Part shown: positions 17,315-27,571 of the stretch, piece after piece
Layout of the letters: each line of letters opens with the position of its first letter
How positions within the stretch are numbered: the first letter of the stretch is position 1
From: Xanthomonas arboricola
Lineage (GTDB): Bacteria > Pseudomonadota > Gammaproteobacteria > Xanthomonadales > Xanthomonadaceae
Length of the DNA: 50,695 bases
Direction: 5' to 3'
Assembly: GCF_003353015.1 (NCBI RefSeq)
Contig: NZ_QREM01000009.1
Span: 1,212,915 to 1,263,609, forward strand
The notes under the pieces: model-generated
The model's database searches: none
What the model was told of the DNA's origin: nothing
The model's input: the letters and a program-made list of their open reading frames with translations, nothing else
Translations under genes and position numbers: made by a program

Positions 17315-18486
17315 TTGCCGCGCGCCTCGAGCGCCGCCACCGCCGGCAGGGTCTTGCCTTCCAGGAATTCCAGGAACGCGCCGCCGCCGGTGGAGATGTA
17401 GGTGACGTCCTTGGCGATGTCGTACTTGTCCACCGCCGCCAGGGTGTCGCCGCCACCGGCGATCGAGAACGCCTTGGAGCTGGCGATCGCGCGCGCCAGG
17501 GTTTCGGTGCCGTGGCTGAAGGGCTCGAACTCGAACACGCCGACCGGCCCGTTCCACACCACCGTGCCGGCATTGGCGATCAGCTCGGCGTAGCGCGTGG
17601 CGGTCTGCGGGCCGATGTCCAGGATCAGATCGTCGGCCTCCACCGCATCGAGCGACTTCACCGTCGCCTCGGCATCGGGCAGGAACTGCTTGGCGACGAC
17701 CACGTCGGTGGGCAGCGGGATCTCCGCGCCGCGCGTCTTGGCGTCGGCCACGATCTGGTTGGCGGTGGGAATCAGGTCCGGCTCGTTCAAGGACTTGCCT
17801 ACGTCATGCCCGGCCGCGGCGATGAAGGTGTTGGCGATGCCGCCGCCGACGATCAGCTGGTCGACCTTGTTGACCAGGTTGGACAGCAGCTCCAGCTTGG
17901 TGGACACCTTGCTGCCGGCCACGATCGCCAGCAGCGGCTTGGCCGGGTTGTCCAGTGCCTTGGCCAGTGCATCGAGTTCGGCCATCAACAGCGGGCCGCC
18001 GGCAGCCACCGGCGCAAAGCGGATCACCCCATGGGTGGAGGCCTGCGCGCGATGCGCAGTGCCGAAGGCATCCATGACGAACACATCGCACAGCGCGGCG
18101 TACTTGCGCGCCAGCGTCTCGTCGTCCTTGCCCTCGCCGACGTTCATGCGGCAGTTCTCCAGCAGCACCACCTGGCCCGGCGCCACCTCCACGCCATCGA
18201 CCCAGTCGCGCACCAGCGTGACTTCGACACCCAGCAAGGTGGTCAGGCGCGCGGCCACCGGCGCCAGCGAATCCTCTTCGCTCCAGCTGCCTTCCTTGGG
18301 ACGGCCCAGGTGCGAGGTGACCATCACTGCAGCGCCCTTTTCCAGCGCCAGCTTGATGGTGGGCACCGAGGCGGTGATGCGCTGCTCGGAGGTGATCTGG
18401 CCGTTGTCGATCGGCACGTTGAGATCCTGGCGGATCAGCACGCGCTTGCCGGAGAGATCGAGGTCGGTCATGCGGACGATGGACAT
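17311..18486 (-). CDS. pgk: Phosphoglycerate kinase
   Basis: This 391-residue enzyme transfers phosphate from 1,3-bisphosphoglycerate to ADP. It shows the N-terminal [26 protein letters not shown], the 3-phosphoglycerate-binding [10 protein letters not shown] region, VAGSKVSTK and the nucleotide-binding [12 protein letters not shown] near the C-terminus. The start ATG at 18486 ([16 protein letters not shown]) matches the family. The downstream HAD phosphatase overlaps by 4 bp. A tandem heptamer repeat begins 20 bp upstream of its start codon, on the promoter side. Confidence 0.96.
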   Translation of the reverse strand: MSIVRMTDLDLSGKRVLIRQDLNVPIDNGQITSEQRITASVPTIKLALEKGAAVMVTSHLGRPKEGSWSEEDSLAPVAARLTTLLGVEVTLVRDWVDGVEVAPGQVVLLENCRMNVGEGKDDETLARKYAALCDVFVMDAFGTAHRAQASTHGVIRFAPVAAGGPLLMAELDALAKALDNPAKPLLAIVAGSKVSTKLELLSNLVNKVDQLIVGGGIANTFIAAAGHDVGKSLNEPDLIPTANQIVADAKTRGAEIPLPTDVVVAKQFLPDAEATVKSLDAVEADDLILDIGPQTATRYAELIANAGTVVWNGPVGVFEFEPFSHGTETLARAIASSKAFSIAGGGDTLAAVDKYDIAKDVTYISTGGGAFLEFLEGKTLPAVAALEARGK

Positions 18487-18505
18487 GGGGTCAGCTCGCT
18501 AGGTC

Positions 18506-18586
18506 TGGGGAATGGGGAATGGGGAATGGGGAATGGAGAATGGGGAATGGGGAATGGGGAATGGGGAATGGGGAATCGGGGAATCG
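18506..18586. repeat. Tandem heptamer repeat (TGGGGAA)n upstream of pgk
   Basis: Ten tandem copies of TGGGGAA (one with a G-to-A change) span 18506-18575 and pass into TCGGGGAATCG. The array fills most of the leader just upstream of the pgk start codon. The remainder of the gap to 18853 shows no gene. Related heptamers occur at 24977 and 48937-49108. Confidence 0.95.
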
Positions 18587-18853
18587 AAAAAGCAGCTGCC
18601 GCATGGAGCGCCGATGTCTGCGCGCTGCGCGGGCAGACGACGCGCTGGGAGCAGCCGCACGAGGTGGCCTGGCCCGCGTGCAGATCGCGCAGATTGCAGC
18701 TTGCCTGCCGCGCATGTCGCTAACCATGCGGCTGGCGATGCGGGCGATGGTCGGTCGAGGACGACGGGCAATGCGGCTGCCTTGGCGACGGGGGATGCCC
18801 ATTGTCGGACCTTCGCGCCGCAGCGGCAAACCGCCGTGCGACGTGCGTGGTCG

Positions 18854-20206
18854 TCAGGGGCTGCGATTGGCCGCCGGGCTGCGCAGCAGGCTCACCGCGA
18901 ACCCGCCGACCAGCACGGCGCCGCCGATCAGCAGTGCCCACAGCAACCAGCGCTTCCAGTCGCGCGGCGCGGCGGCCGGCTGCAGTGCGGCATCGCCGGC
19001 CAGCGGCTGCGCCCGCGCGGCGATGCTGGCCGGCGCCGGTTGCCACTGCGCGCCGCGTTCGCGACGCAGCGCCTGCAGCATCGAGGCCAGTGGCGCGTCG
19101 CCGCGTTGCACCCGCGCGCTGCCCGCGACCACCGCATACGGCGGCTGCCCCTGGGCGAGGAACATCATCCGCTCCGGCTGGTAGCCCACGCGCAGCGTCG
19201 GCCTCGCAGTGCTGCGGCCCTGTGCGGCGAGCAGGCGCCATTGGCGATCGCGCACCGGGGCCGACAGCGGTTGCGGCGGGGACGCGGCGGCGTTGCCGGC
19301 CCCGAGGCGATACGCCAACCACGGCCCGGCGCGGCGCAGCCATGGCGCGTCGTCGGCATCACGGCTTTCCACGATCCATTCGACCGCCTCGGCCTGACCG
19401 CCGCTGACATCGACCTGGGTGACCGGAAAGCGCCCCGGCAAGGCATACCGCATCGCCGTGTCCTGTGCGGTGCCCGGCAACTCCAGCCATTCCGACTGGG
19501 CAGCTGCAGCGATGCCGTCCAGTTCCGCATCGACCGCGCGCAAGGCCGGCAGCGCGCCCGACACCGGCACGATGCGCAGATAGCGCGCGCCCGCGTCCAG
19601 CGCGATACGGCGTTGCTGCAGACGCTGCGCCTGGTTGTCCAGCGCCATCACGGTGGCATCGGCGGCCAGCACGCGCCAGTCGCGCAGATCATCGCTGCCT
19701 TCCACACGCAGCCGGGCCTGCACCGGCGTGTTGCCATCCCAGTCCAGCCACAGCGCACGCGGACGATCGCCCAATGCGCTGGCATCGATCAGCCAGCTGC
19801 CACCGGCACCTGCAGCGGTACCGGTGGCAAAACGGCCTTCCAGCCGCCGCACCGCACCACTGGCATCGCGTTCGGCGATCAGCTGCAGATCGCCGTCGGC
19901 AGGCGCCGCACCGGCCGGCAGCGCGAACACGGGCAGGCGTTGCCGCCGCGGCGCGGCAGCCGGCGCGGCATCCACCGGCAACAGCGCCGCCGGCATCTCC
20001 TCGCCGCGCGCATCGATCACCGTGACATCGCGCAGCGCTGCGTCGTGGGCGCTGCGATAGATCGCCGCGTTCAAGCGCAGCTGATACAGGCCGGCGTCCG
20101 AGCCGGCCACCTGCAGCGGCCACTGTTGCCGGTAGTCCTGGCGCACGTCGGCCGCCTGCGCCAGCAGCGGCACCAGCAGCAGCCATCCCCATTGCCTCGA
20201 TTTCAT
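18854..20206 (-). CDS. DUF3999 family exported membrane-anchored protein
   Basis: This 450-residue protein matches the DUF3999 family as I know it: an N-terminal signal peptide (QWGWLLLVPLLAQAA), a long beta-rich exported part with F5/8-like strand patterns (LWLDWDGNTPVQARLRVEGSDDLRDWRV) and one C-terminal membrane helix (WLLWALLIGGAVLVGGFAVSLL). Most of it would face the periplasm. The start overlaps the stop of the upstream DUF2339 gene by 4 bp (ATGA), so the two are coupled and probably form a complex. The function of the family is not known. Confidence 0.85.
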   Translation of the reverse strand: MKSRQWGWLLLVPLLAQAADVRQDYRQQWPLQVAGSDAGLYQLRLNAAIYRSAHDAALRDVTVIDARGEEMPAALLPVDAAPAAAPRRQRLPVFALPAGAAPADGDLQLIAERDASGAVRRLEGRFATGTAAGAGGSWLIDASALGDRPRALWLDWDGNTPVQARLRVEGSDDLRDWRVLAADATVMALDNQAQRLQQRRIALDAGARYLRIVPVSGALPALRAVDAELDGIAAAAQSEWLELPGTAQDTAMRYALPGRFPVTQVDVSGGQAEAVEWIVESRDADDAPWLRRAGPWLAYRLGAGNAAASPPQPLSAPVRDRQWRLLAAQGRSTARPTLRVGYQPERMMFLAQGQPPYAVVAGSARVQRGDAPLASMLQALRRERGAQWQPAPASIAARAQPLAGDAALQPAAAPRDWKRWLLWALLIGGAVLVGGFAVSLLRSPAANRSP

Positions 20207-22956
20207 GCCTGGTCCTTGTCGACGCCATCGTCTCCGACGGCCTGCGCGTCGGCCACCGGCTGGCGCGGCGGCGCCGGTGCCAGGTAGCCCACCACGGTGC
20301 ACAACAGGCCATAGGCCATGAACGAGCCGATGCCGAGCAGATTGCCCAGATGCTGGCGGTCGACCAGCACCAGCTTGGCCAGCACCAGGCCCATCAGCAA
20401 CGCCCCGCCCAGCCATAGCCCACGCTGACCGCGCCGCGAGCCGATCACCCAGCCCAGCACGCCCAGCACGCTCCACACGATGGTCAGGCTGGTCTGCGAC
20501 AGGGTCGCGCCGATCAAGCCGGCATCCCATGCCACGCCACCCCAGTGATGCACGCTGTGCAAGGTGCTGCCGGTGACCAGGGCCCAGCCCAGGACACCCA
20601 GCGCAGTCACCCGCCACCGGTGCACGACCAACGGCGCCTGCGCGGCCCAGGCCCACCGCGCCAGCAAGGCCAGCACCGCCAGTTGCGCCAGCTCGGCCGG
20701 ATTGAGCACGGGCAGCCACGGCAACGGCGCGGCACTCACCGGGTCCAGCAGCACGATCAGCCAACCGCTGCCCAGCACCGCGAACAGGCAACCCAGCAGC
20801 GCGTTGCGTGCCCGATCGAAGCCGGCGCCTTGCGGCCACGCCAGCCACGGCCAGCGCAACAGCCCCACTGCCGCCACGCTCAGCCAGGGCGCCGCCAGCA
20901 AGGCGCAACGCCAGCCGTTTGCGAGCATGAACGCATCGGCCAGCCAGGCCAGGCCCAACGCGACCACCAAGGGCCACAGCAGCCACCAGACAAACTGTGC
21001 GGCCATCGCGCCTGCGCCGTGCTGCCTGCGCAGGCACCACAGCGCGCGCAGGCCTGCCACGGCCAACGCCAGCCAGACCAGCGCGCCCCAATGCGCGAAC
21101 GGTTGCGTATGCGCATGGCGTTGCCACAGCGCCAACGGCGCCGCCAGCACCAGCCCGACCACCGTCGTCCACACCAGTGCCGTTGCCGGGCGACGCCGAT
21201 GCACCTCGGCGGCCAGCCACACGCTGAGCGCGACAAAGCCCAGCAGCAGATCCGGCTCGCTGCGCAGATCGCCGGCAAAGCGCAGGATCTCGTGCACGCC
21301 GCACAGCGTCCACCAGCCCAGCCCCCACAGATACGCCACCAGCGCCCGGCGCGGCCGCCCTGCATCGCGCAGGAACCAGGCACTGGCCCAGCCGGCCAGT
21401 GCAAGCAGCAGGGTGCTCATGCAGGTGGCGTTGGCCACCGCCACCGCGTCGTAACGCCAGGCATCCACGCCGAAGGCGATACCCACCGCCGCCAGCAACT
21501 GCAATGCCACCCCGCTGAACTGCGGGATACGACGCTGCTGGCGCAGCCCCAGCCACAACAGACCGGCTCCTTCCAGCGCGAAGACGCTGGCGGTGGCACG
21601 CGCCGACAATGCCAGCGGCACCGCCAGGGTGGCAAAAGCGACCGCCAGCATCGCGTGCGCCTGGCCCAGCACACGCGTGGAGGCACGCCGCAGCAACCAG
21701 CTGGCCAGGCCCGCGTACAGCGCAGCCACCGCCAGCGCACACAGCGCCAACGGCAGGCGCTCGCCATCGAGCAGGCGCGCCTGCAACGCGAAGGCCACCA
21801 GCGGGGTGCCGAACAACAGGCTGCCGTCGATGCGCTTGCCCGCACTGCCATCGCCACGCCGCGCGTGCAGGACCGGGATTGCCACATACATGGCGAAGAA
21901 CAGCAGCAGGAACGGCTCGGTGGTGGCAAATTTCGCCGGGGTGTATTGCAGCGCGCCCCACAGCGTGCCGATGCCGAAGGTGAAGGCGAATCCGAGCAGG
22001 TTCAGCACCCGCCACGGACGCGTCCAGGCGATCGCCACGATGCCGGCGTTGAGCACCGCGTAATACGCGAACAGCGCCACATGATTGCCGCTGCCGGTAG
22101 ACAGCCAGATCGGCGCAAGGAAGCCGGCCAGCACACCCAGCACCGCCAGCGTGCGCGAGTCCTGCACCACCGCCAGCACGCACATGCCGGCAATCAGCAC
22201 CACGCTGATGCCCATCGCCAGGCCTGCGCCGAGCAGTCCGTACAACTTGAACGCGGCAAACACCGTCAGCAGCAAGCCGCCGATCGCCCCGCCCTGCAAT
22301 GCCAACGCAAAGCCGGGCCGCTGCAAGCGCTGCTTCCAGCCCAGGAGCAGGCCGGCGAGCGCCAGCACACTGATGCCGGCCAGCCGCAGCTCGATCGGCA
22401 TGCGCATCCAGCCCTGGTCACTGGCGTACTTCAACAGCGACGCCACACCGGCCAGCAACACCAGCATGCCGACCTTGACCGGCACGTTGCCTTCGGTGAA
22501 CCAGCGCTTCACTGCGCTGGCCGCGCGCGCCAGCGGGCCCGGCCCGGAGGGCACGTCGTGCGCTTGCTGCTCGAACGCCGCAGGCGCAGGGGCCAGCGGC
22601 GGCGCCTGGACTGCGCTGCGTGCCGTAGCAGATGCGGGCGCCTGTGCAGGCAATGATGGCGGCATCGGCGCGACCGGCGACGGCGCCGCGTGCACATCTG
22701 CTGCGCCAGGCCGCTCAGCCGCGCCAGACGCAGACAGGCCGAGGTCGGACGCCTCTTGCGCCTCCCATGTACCGACTGGCGACTGCATTGGCCTGTGCAC
22801 CGCCGCCGCGTCCGCGCCGCCTGCGCCGCTGGCCTGCCAGTGCGCAAGCCGCTGTTCCAGCGCATCCACGCGCCGCCGCAGCCCGGCGATCCACACCAGG
22901 GCGATCACCAACCCGACCGGCACCGCGAGCAGCAACAGCACCACCGACACGATCAT
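20203..22956 (-). CDS. DUF2339 large polytopic membrane protein
   Basis: This 917-residue protein begins with one helix (MIVSVVLLLLAVPVGLVIALVWIAGL), a short coiled-coil-like piece (RRVDALEQRLAHWQ) and an Ala/Pro-rich linker to about residue 110. The remainder is almost entirely hydrophobic, with some 25 or more predicted membrane helices, as in the DUF2339 family. No catalytic motif is recognised. It is encoded with DUF3999 in the middle of glycolytic genes on the same strand. A role in envelope polymer handling is conceivable but is speculation. Confidence 0.87.
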   Translation of the reverse strand: MIVSVVLLLLAVPVGLVIALVWIAGLRRRVDALEQRLAHWQASGAGGADAAAVHRPMQSPVGTWEAQEASDLGLSASGAAERPGAADVHAAPSPVAPMPPSLPAQAPASATARSAVQAPPLAPAPAAFEQQAHDVPSGPGPLARAASAVKRWFTEGNVPVKVGMLVLLAGVASLLKYASDQGWMRMPIELRLAGISVLALAGLLLGWKQRLQRPGFALALQGGAIGGLLLTVFAAFKLYGLLGAGLAMGISVVLIAGMCVLAVVQDSRTLAVLGVLAGFLAPIWLSTGSGNHVALFAYYAVLNAGIVAIAWTRPWRVLNLLGFAFTFGIGTLWGALQYTPAKFATTEPFLLLFFAMYVAIPVLHARRGDGSAGKRIDGSLLFGTPLVAFALQARLLDGERLPLALCALAVAALYAGLASWLLRRASTRVLGQAHAMLAVAFATLAVPLALSARATASVFALEGAGLLWLGLRQQRRIPQFSGVALQLLAAVGIAFGVDAWRYDAVAVANATCMSTLLLALAGWASAWFLRDAGRPRRALVAYLWGLGWWTLCGVHEILRFAGDLRSEPDLLLGFVALSVWLAAEVHRRRPATALVWTTVVGLVLAAPLALWQRHAHTQPFAHWGALVWLALAVAGLRALWCLRRQHGAGAMAAQFVWWLLWPLVVALGLAWLADAFMLANGWRCALLAAPWLSVAAVGLLRWPWLAWPQGAGFDRARNALLGCLFAVLGSGWLIVLLDPVSAAPLPWLPVLNPAELAQLAVLALLARWAWAAQAPLVVHRWRVTALGVLGWALVTGSTLHSVHHWGGVAWDAGLIGATLSQTSLTIVWSVLGVLGWVIGSRRGQRGLWLGGALLMGLVLAKLVLVDRQHLGNLLGIGSFMAYGLLCTVVGYLAPAPPRQPVADAQAVGDDGVDKDQA

Positions 22957-23112
22957 CGTTTCCAACGCATAACCCCTGAGTCGGCATCCGGCCGAATGCG
23001 CGCACCATACAGGCTCAGGACGCGCCTGGGCAGCCAATCGGTGGTTGAGGCGCAGCGACGCGACGCCGTGGGCAGCGCCCGCACGCAATGGCGGGATGCA
23101 GCTGCATCCACC

Positions 23113-23144
23113 CAAAAAAAACGCCCGGTAGAACCGGGCGTTTT
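23113..23144. terminator. Bidirectional terminator
   Basis: A 7-bp GC stem (23122-23128 with 23134-23140) is flanked by eight or nine A on the left and TTTT on the right, so it would work on both strands. It sits 5 bp past the stop of the small secreted-protein gene. Confidence 0.85.
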
Positions 23145-23148
23145 AACG

Positions 23149-23619
23149 TCATTCGCGGTAGCCGCTGTCGTTCTTGTTATGGATGATCCAGATCAGGTTG
23201 CCGCCGGTGTCCATCGACTTGCCGGCGAACACCAGGCGCCCCTGGCCCTTGTAGGCCATCTCATAGCGGTAGCGGTCGCCGCCGAAGAAGAACGGGATGA
23301 ACGCCTTGCCGGTCACGTAGGAACCCTGGTCGTTGGGCTGACCAATCAGGTCGGTGACCTGCTTCATCGGCATGCCGATCTTCAGCTGGGTGAACTTGCT
23401 GTCCGGTGCCGGCTTGCCGGTGATCTCGCCTTCGTAATCGTTGATGCCCTTGACCGTTTCGCCGTAGCCCGCCTCGACATCGGACGACTTGATCACCTCG
23501 CCATCGGCATTCATCCAGGCCGGCGTGCCGGTCTGCTTTTTCGCTGCCCACGTGGTCGACGGAGCCGACACCGCAATCACCACACCGAGCGCCAATACGC
23601 CCGCCAGAAATTTATTCAT
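23149..23619 (-). CDS. Secreted protein with BamE/SmpA-like domain
   Basis: This 156-residue protein has a signal peptide (MNKFLAGVLALGVVIAVSAPSTTWA). Its later part, LKIGMPMKQVTDLIGQPNDQGSY...GKAFIPFFFGGDRYRYEMAYKGQGRLVF, follows the BamE/SmpA/OmlA pattern: a G(M/K)...QV...LGxP turn, then a strand pair. There is no lipobox cysteine, so it would be periplasmic rather than a lipoprotein. The start at 23619 gives a clean signal peptide; the longer frame from 23667 does not. It is flanked by its own terminator and lies downstream of gapA. The function is unknown. Confidence 0.8.
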   Translation of the reverse strand: MNKFLAGVLALGVVIAVSAPSTTWAAKKQTGTPAWMNADGEVIKSSDVEAGYGETVKGINDYEGEITGKPAPDSKFTQLKIGMPMKQVTDLIGQPNDQGSYVTGKAFIPFFFGGDRYRYEMAYKGQGRLVFAGKSMDTGGNLIWIIHNKNDSGYRE

Positions 23620-23780
23620 GAGTTTTCTCTCGATCCATGGAGTTCCCCGATCCTTCGTACACGACACGGGAACGGCCGCCGTGCCCGCGAATTAGCGCAC
23701 GTGGGCCTCTCAAAGTCCACTTTACGTACTGACGACGGCGCGGCGACGGCATCTGCACGCTTCACATTCCGGCACACACA

Positions 23781-23811
23781 AAAACGAAAGGCCCCGGCAT
23801 GCCGGGGCCTT
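23781..23811 (-). terminator. Terminator of gapA
   Basis: A perfect 24-base palindrome (23788-23811) lies 24 bp past the gapA stop and is followed on the minus strand by TTCGTTTTTG. It is a strong intrinsic terminator. Confidence 0.9.
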
Positions 23812-23834
23812 CACTCGTCGCCTGAGCGCAAGGA

Positions 23835-24890
<1,056 letters not shown>

Positions 24891-24976
24891 CTAGCAGCGT
24901 CGCACTCGCGCAGCCGTGCTGCGGCCAGCGCTGCAGCATCTGGCGTGGGGACGTTGTGCCGTGGTGCATGCGGGGT

Positions 24977-25016
24977 GGGAATCGGGAATCGGGAATCGGG
25001 AATCGGGAATCGGGAG
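24977..25016. repeat. Tandem heptamer repeat (GGGAATC)5
   Basis: Five exact copies of GGGAATC (24977-25011), then GGGAG, lie in the 489-bp gap between gapA and the SnoaL-like gene, 140 bp upstream of the gapA start. Apart from this array, the gap holds the gapA leader and the inverted repeat at 25206; no gene is seen in it. Confidence 0.92.
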
Positions 25017-25205
25017 GTGGGCACGCTGTGTGGGTGCCGTCAATCGACAAGGTGATGAGCTCGGCGCTGCAGGCACGATGCGGCATGGGCTGACGCCTGC
25101 CTGACTTGAAGGCCCGTGACGATCCGAGGTGCGCCACGGACGCGACAATCGAAACCACGCCTTTTTTTTCGATATATCCAATCCAATTCAGTTACTTGCT
25201 TTCGA

Positions 25206-25233
25206 CGTCGATACGCTGAAAGGCGTATCGACG
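25206..25233 (+). promoter_or_regulatory. 11-bp inverted repeat in the leader of the SnoaL-like gene
   Basis: CGTCGATACGC (25206-25216) and its exact complement (25223-25233) surround a 6-base loop, about 93 bp before the start codon. The segment just upstream is AT-rich (25160-25200, including TTTTTTTT and TATATCC) and could hold the promoter, so the repeat may be an operator or a 5' leader hairpin. Confidence 0.6.
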
Positions 25234-25325
25234 CATATGCCGAACGGCGGAATTTTGGCGCTCCGTGGATTTCGATACTGGCCGTGCCTGCTGAGGCACC
25301 CATCCATCGCAACGGAGATTCCCCC

Positions 25326-25838
25326 ATGCGTCGCACCCTTCTCTCCCTGGTCCTGGCCCTGGCCACCACCCCGGCGCTGGCTGGCGGCGTGATGCACTAC
25401 ACCGACAAGGCCACCTTGCCCACCGATGGCGAAGCCCGCGAAGTCGCTGCGCTGTTCGACACCTGGAACGCGGCGCTGGCCACCGGCAACCCGCACAAGG
25501 TGGCCGACCTGTACACCCCGGACGGTGTGTTGCTGCCGACCGTGTCCAACGAGGTGCGCGCCTCGCGTGCGCAGATCGAAAAATACTTCGAGATGTTCCT
25601 GACCAAGAAGCCGCAGGGCGTGGTCAACTACCGCACCGTGCGCGTGCTCGATGACGACAGCGCAGTGGATGCCGGCGTCTATACCTTCACGCTGACCGAC
25701 AAGGACGGCAAGAAGAGCAAGGTGCAGGCGCGTTACACCTTCGTGTACGAAAAGCGCGACGACAAGTGGCTGATCATCAACCACCACAGCTCGGCGATGC
25801 CGGAAGTGGATGCGCCCAAGCTCGCCAAGGCCAAGTAA
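25326..25838 (+). CDS. Secreted SnoaL-like/CaMKII-association-domain protein
   Basis: This 170-residue protein has a signal peptide (MRRTLLSLVLALATTPALAGG) and a single cone-shaped alpha+beta domain of the SnoaL/NTF2 superfamily. The pattern ALFDTWNAALATGNPHKVADLYTPDGVLLPTVSNEVR...IEKYFEMFL matches the group annotated SgcJ/EcaC or calmodulin-kinase II association domain. The C-terminal WLIINHHSSAMPE is typical. The start ATG at 25326 follows ACGGAGA. Such proteins are often small-molecule-binding and rarely assigned a reaction. It is monocistronic. Confidence 0.85.
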   Translation: MRRTLLSLVLALATTPALAGGVMHYTDKATLPTDGEAREVAALFDTWNAALATGNPHKVADLYTPDGVLLPTVSNEVRASRAQIEKYFEMFLTKKPQGVVNYRTVRVLDDDSAVDAGVYTFTLTDKDGKKSKVQARYTFVYEKRDDKWLIINHHSSAMPEVDAPKLAKAK

Positions 25839-26125
25839 GTGCTGGATTCCTGCAGCCCTCCGCTCGCTGCATGCCCCAGCGCGCATGCAGGCCACAGCGC
25901 TCCTGCCTCGCCGTCGCCTGCGCCAGGCGCATCGCGTTGCAGGTCAGACGCGATGCGGCGGTGCGATCACCGGCATGGCGCAGATCGTTGTTGTCGCTGC
26001 CGGTCCCTGCTCACGTCCGCGCATGACCCACAACGGCATTGCGCGGACGGATTGATCAGGATCAAGGCATCCATCGGGCAAAGCCCCAAGACTTCCTCCA
26101 TCTTCTGCACCCAACGGGAATTTCC

Positions 26126-26749
26126 ATGCGCATGCGCTCCACCCTTCTGCTCGCCGGCCTGGCCGCCACCTTCGCCAGCGCCCCCGCACTGGCTCAATCC
26201 AAAGGCGACTGGACCGTTGCCGTCGGTGCCCACCAGGTCGCTCCCAAGTCCGACAACGGCCGCCTGGTCGGCGGCACGCTGGAAGCGGACGTGGACAACG
26301 ACATCAAGCCGACCTTCACCGCGGAATACTTCATCGCCGACAACCTGGGCATCGAAGTACTGGCTGCGCTGCCGTTCGAGCACGACATCGCGCTCGGCAG
26401 GCTGGGGCGTGTCGCCAGCACCAAGCATCTGCCACCGGTGATTTCGCTGCAGTACCACTTCAACAGCCAGGGCAAGCTCTCGCCGTTCGTCGGCGCAGGC
26501 ATCAACTACACCCGGTTCTTCAGCACCGACACGCACGGCGCGCTGGCCGGCAGCGAGCTGGAACTGGACGACTCCTGGGGCCTGGCCCTGCATGCAGGCG
26601 TGGACTACAAGCTCAGCGAGCGCGGCGCGCTGCGGGTGAACCTGCGCTGGATCGACATCGATACCGAGGCGCGCCTGGACGGCAACCGCATCGGCACGGT
26701 CAACATCGATCCGCTGGTCTACGGCCTGGCCTACGTGCACCGGTTCTGA
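26126..26749 (+). CDS. ompW: OmpW family outer-membrane porin, copy 1
   Basis: This 207-residue protein has a signal peptide ending APALAQS and the eight-stranded OmpW barrel pattern: VAVGAHQVAPKSDNG, TAEYFIADNLGIEVLA, PPVISLQYHFNS, SPFVGAGINYTRFF and a final aromatic residue (YGLAYVHRF). OmpW proteins form narrow hydrophobic channels in the outer membrane. ATG at 26126 (MRMRSTLLLAG) follows CGGGAA. A paralogue follows 119 bp downstream on the same strand, so they may share regulation. Confidence 0.92.
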   Translation: MRMRSTLLLAGLAATFASAPALAQSKGDWTVAVGAHQVAPKSDNGRLVGGTLEADVDNDIKPTFTAEYFIADNLGIEVLAALPFEHDIALGRLGRVASTKHLPPVISLQYHFNSQGKLSPFVGAGINYTRFFSTDTHGALAGSELELDDSWGLALHAGVDYKLSERGALRVNLRWIDIDTEARLDGNRIGTVNIDPLVYGLAYVHRF

Positions 26750-26868
26750 GCCCGGCAGCGTGCGCGGTGCATCTCTGGCACACTTGGCGTCCAGGGACGT
26801 GAATCCACCGCCGGAGTTGCGGACAGGCTGGCCACGTCGACCGCCTGTCCGACCTATCCGGGGATTCC

Positions 26869-27483
26869 ATGAGCATGCTGATCCGTACCGCCCTCGCCAT
26901 CGCACTGGCCGCCTCGGCCGCACCCGTCCTTGCACAATCGGCCGGCCACTGGACCACGGGCTACGGCGCCGGCTATGTCTCGCCCAAGTCCGACAGCGGC
27001 AGCTTCGGCGGCACGCGTGCCGAGATCAAGGGCGCCCCGACGCTGTCGTTCACCTACGAATACTTCCTGCGCAACAATCTCGGCATCGAGGTGCATGCCG
27101 CGGTGGCGGGCAAGCACGATCTGGAGCTTGAGGGCGTGGGCAAGGTGGGCAGCTATTGGTCGGTGCCGCCGAGCGTGCTGTTGCAATACCACATCAATGG
27201 CTACGGCACGGTGTCGCCGTTCGTGGGCGTCGGCATCAACTACACCACGTTTGTCGGCGAGGACGTCGAGGACGCCTTCGGCAACGGCGATCTGCGTTTC
27301 GACGACTCGGTGGGCGCCACTGCACATATCGGTGTGGACTACATCTTCAACGATCGCAGCGGCCTGCGCGTGGATGCGCGCTGGACCGACTCGCGCAGCA
27401 ATGTCGATTTCAATGGCAGCCGGCTGGGCAAGGCGCGGATCGATCCGCTGACCTATGGCGTGTCGTACCTGGTCTATTTCTAA
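26869..27483 (+). CDS. ompW: OmpW family outer-membrane porin, copy 2
   Basis: This 204-residue paralogue of the preceding gene has a signal peptide (LIRTALAIALAASAAPVLAQS) and the same landmarks: SPKSDSG, YEYFLRNNLGIEVHA, SPFVGVGINYT, IDPLTYGVSYLVYF. The sequences differ widely outside these strands, so the duplication is not recent. GGGGATTCC precedes the ATG at 26869. The two copies may admit different hydrophobic solutes. Confidence 0.92.
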   Translation: MSMLIRTALAIALAASAAPVLAQSAGHWTTGYGAGYVSPKSDSGSFGGTRAEIKGAPTLSFTYEYFLRNNLGIEVHAAVAGKHDLELEGVGKVGSYWSVPPSVLLQYHINGYGTVSPFVGVGINYTTFVGEDVEDAFGNGDLRFDDSVGATAHIGVDYIFNDRSGLRVDARWTDSRSNVDFNGSRLGKARIDPLTYGVSYLVYF

Positions 27484-27571
27484 GCCTGCCGCAGACGCGA
27501 CACCGGGCCGTGGCGGTGGTCGGACCGGGACGGCCATCAAACCGTCCCGGACCGATGCGTACAATTGCCGG

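Noticed and set aside
20545-22656. 703-residue plus-strand ORF, Gln/Arg/His-rich
   Set aside because: It is antisense to the DUF2339 gene; the composition is a consequence of the sense Leu/Ala codons.
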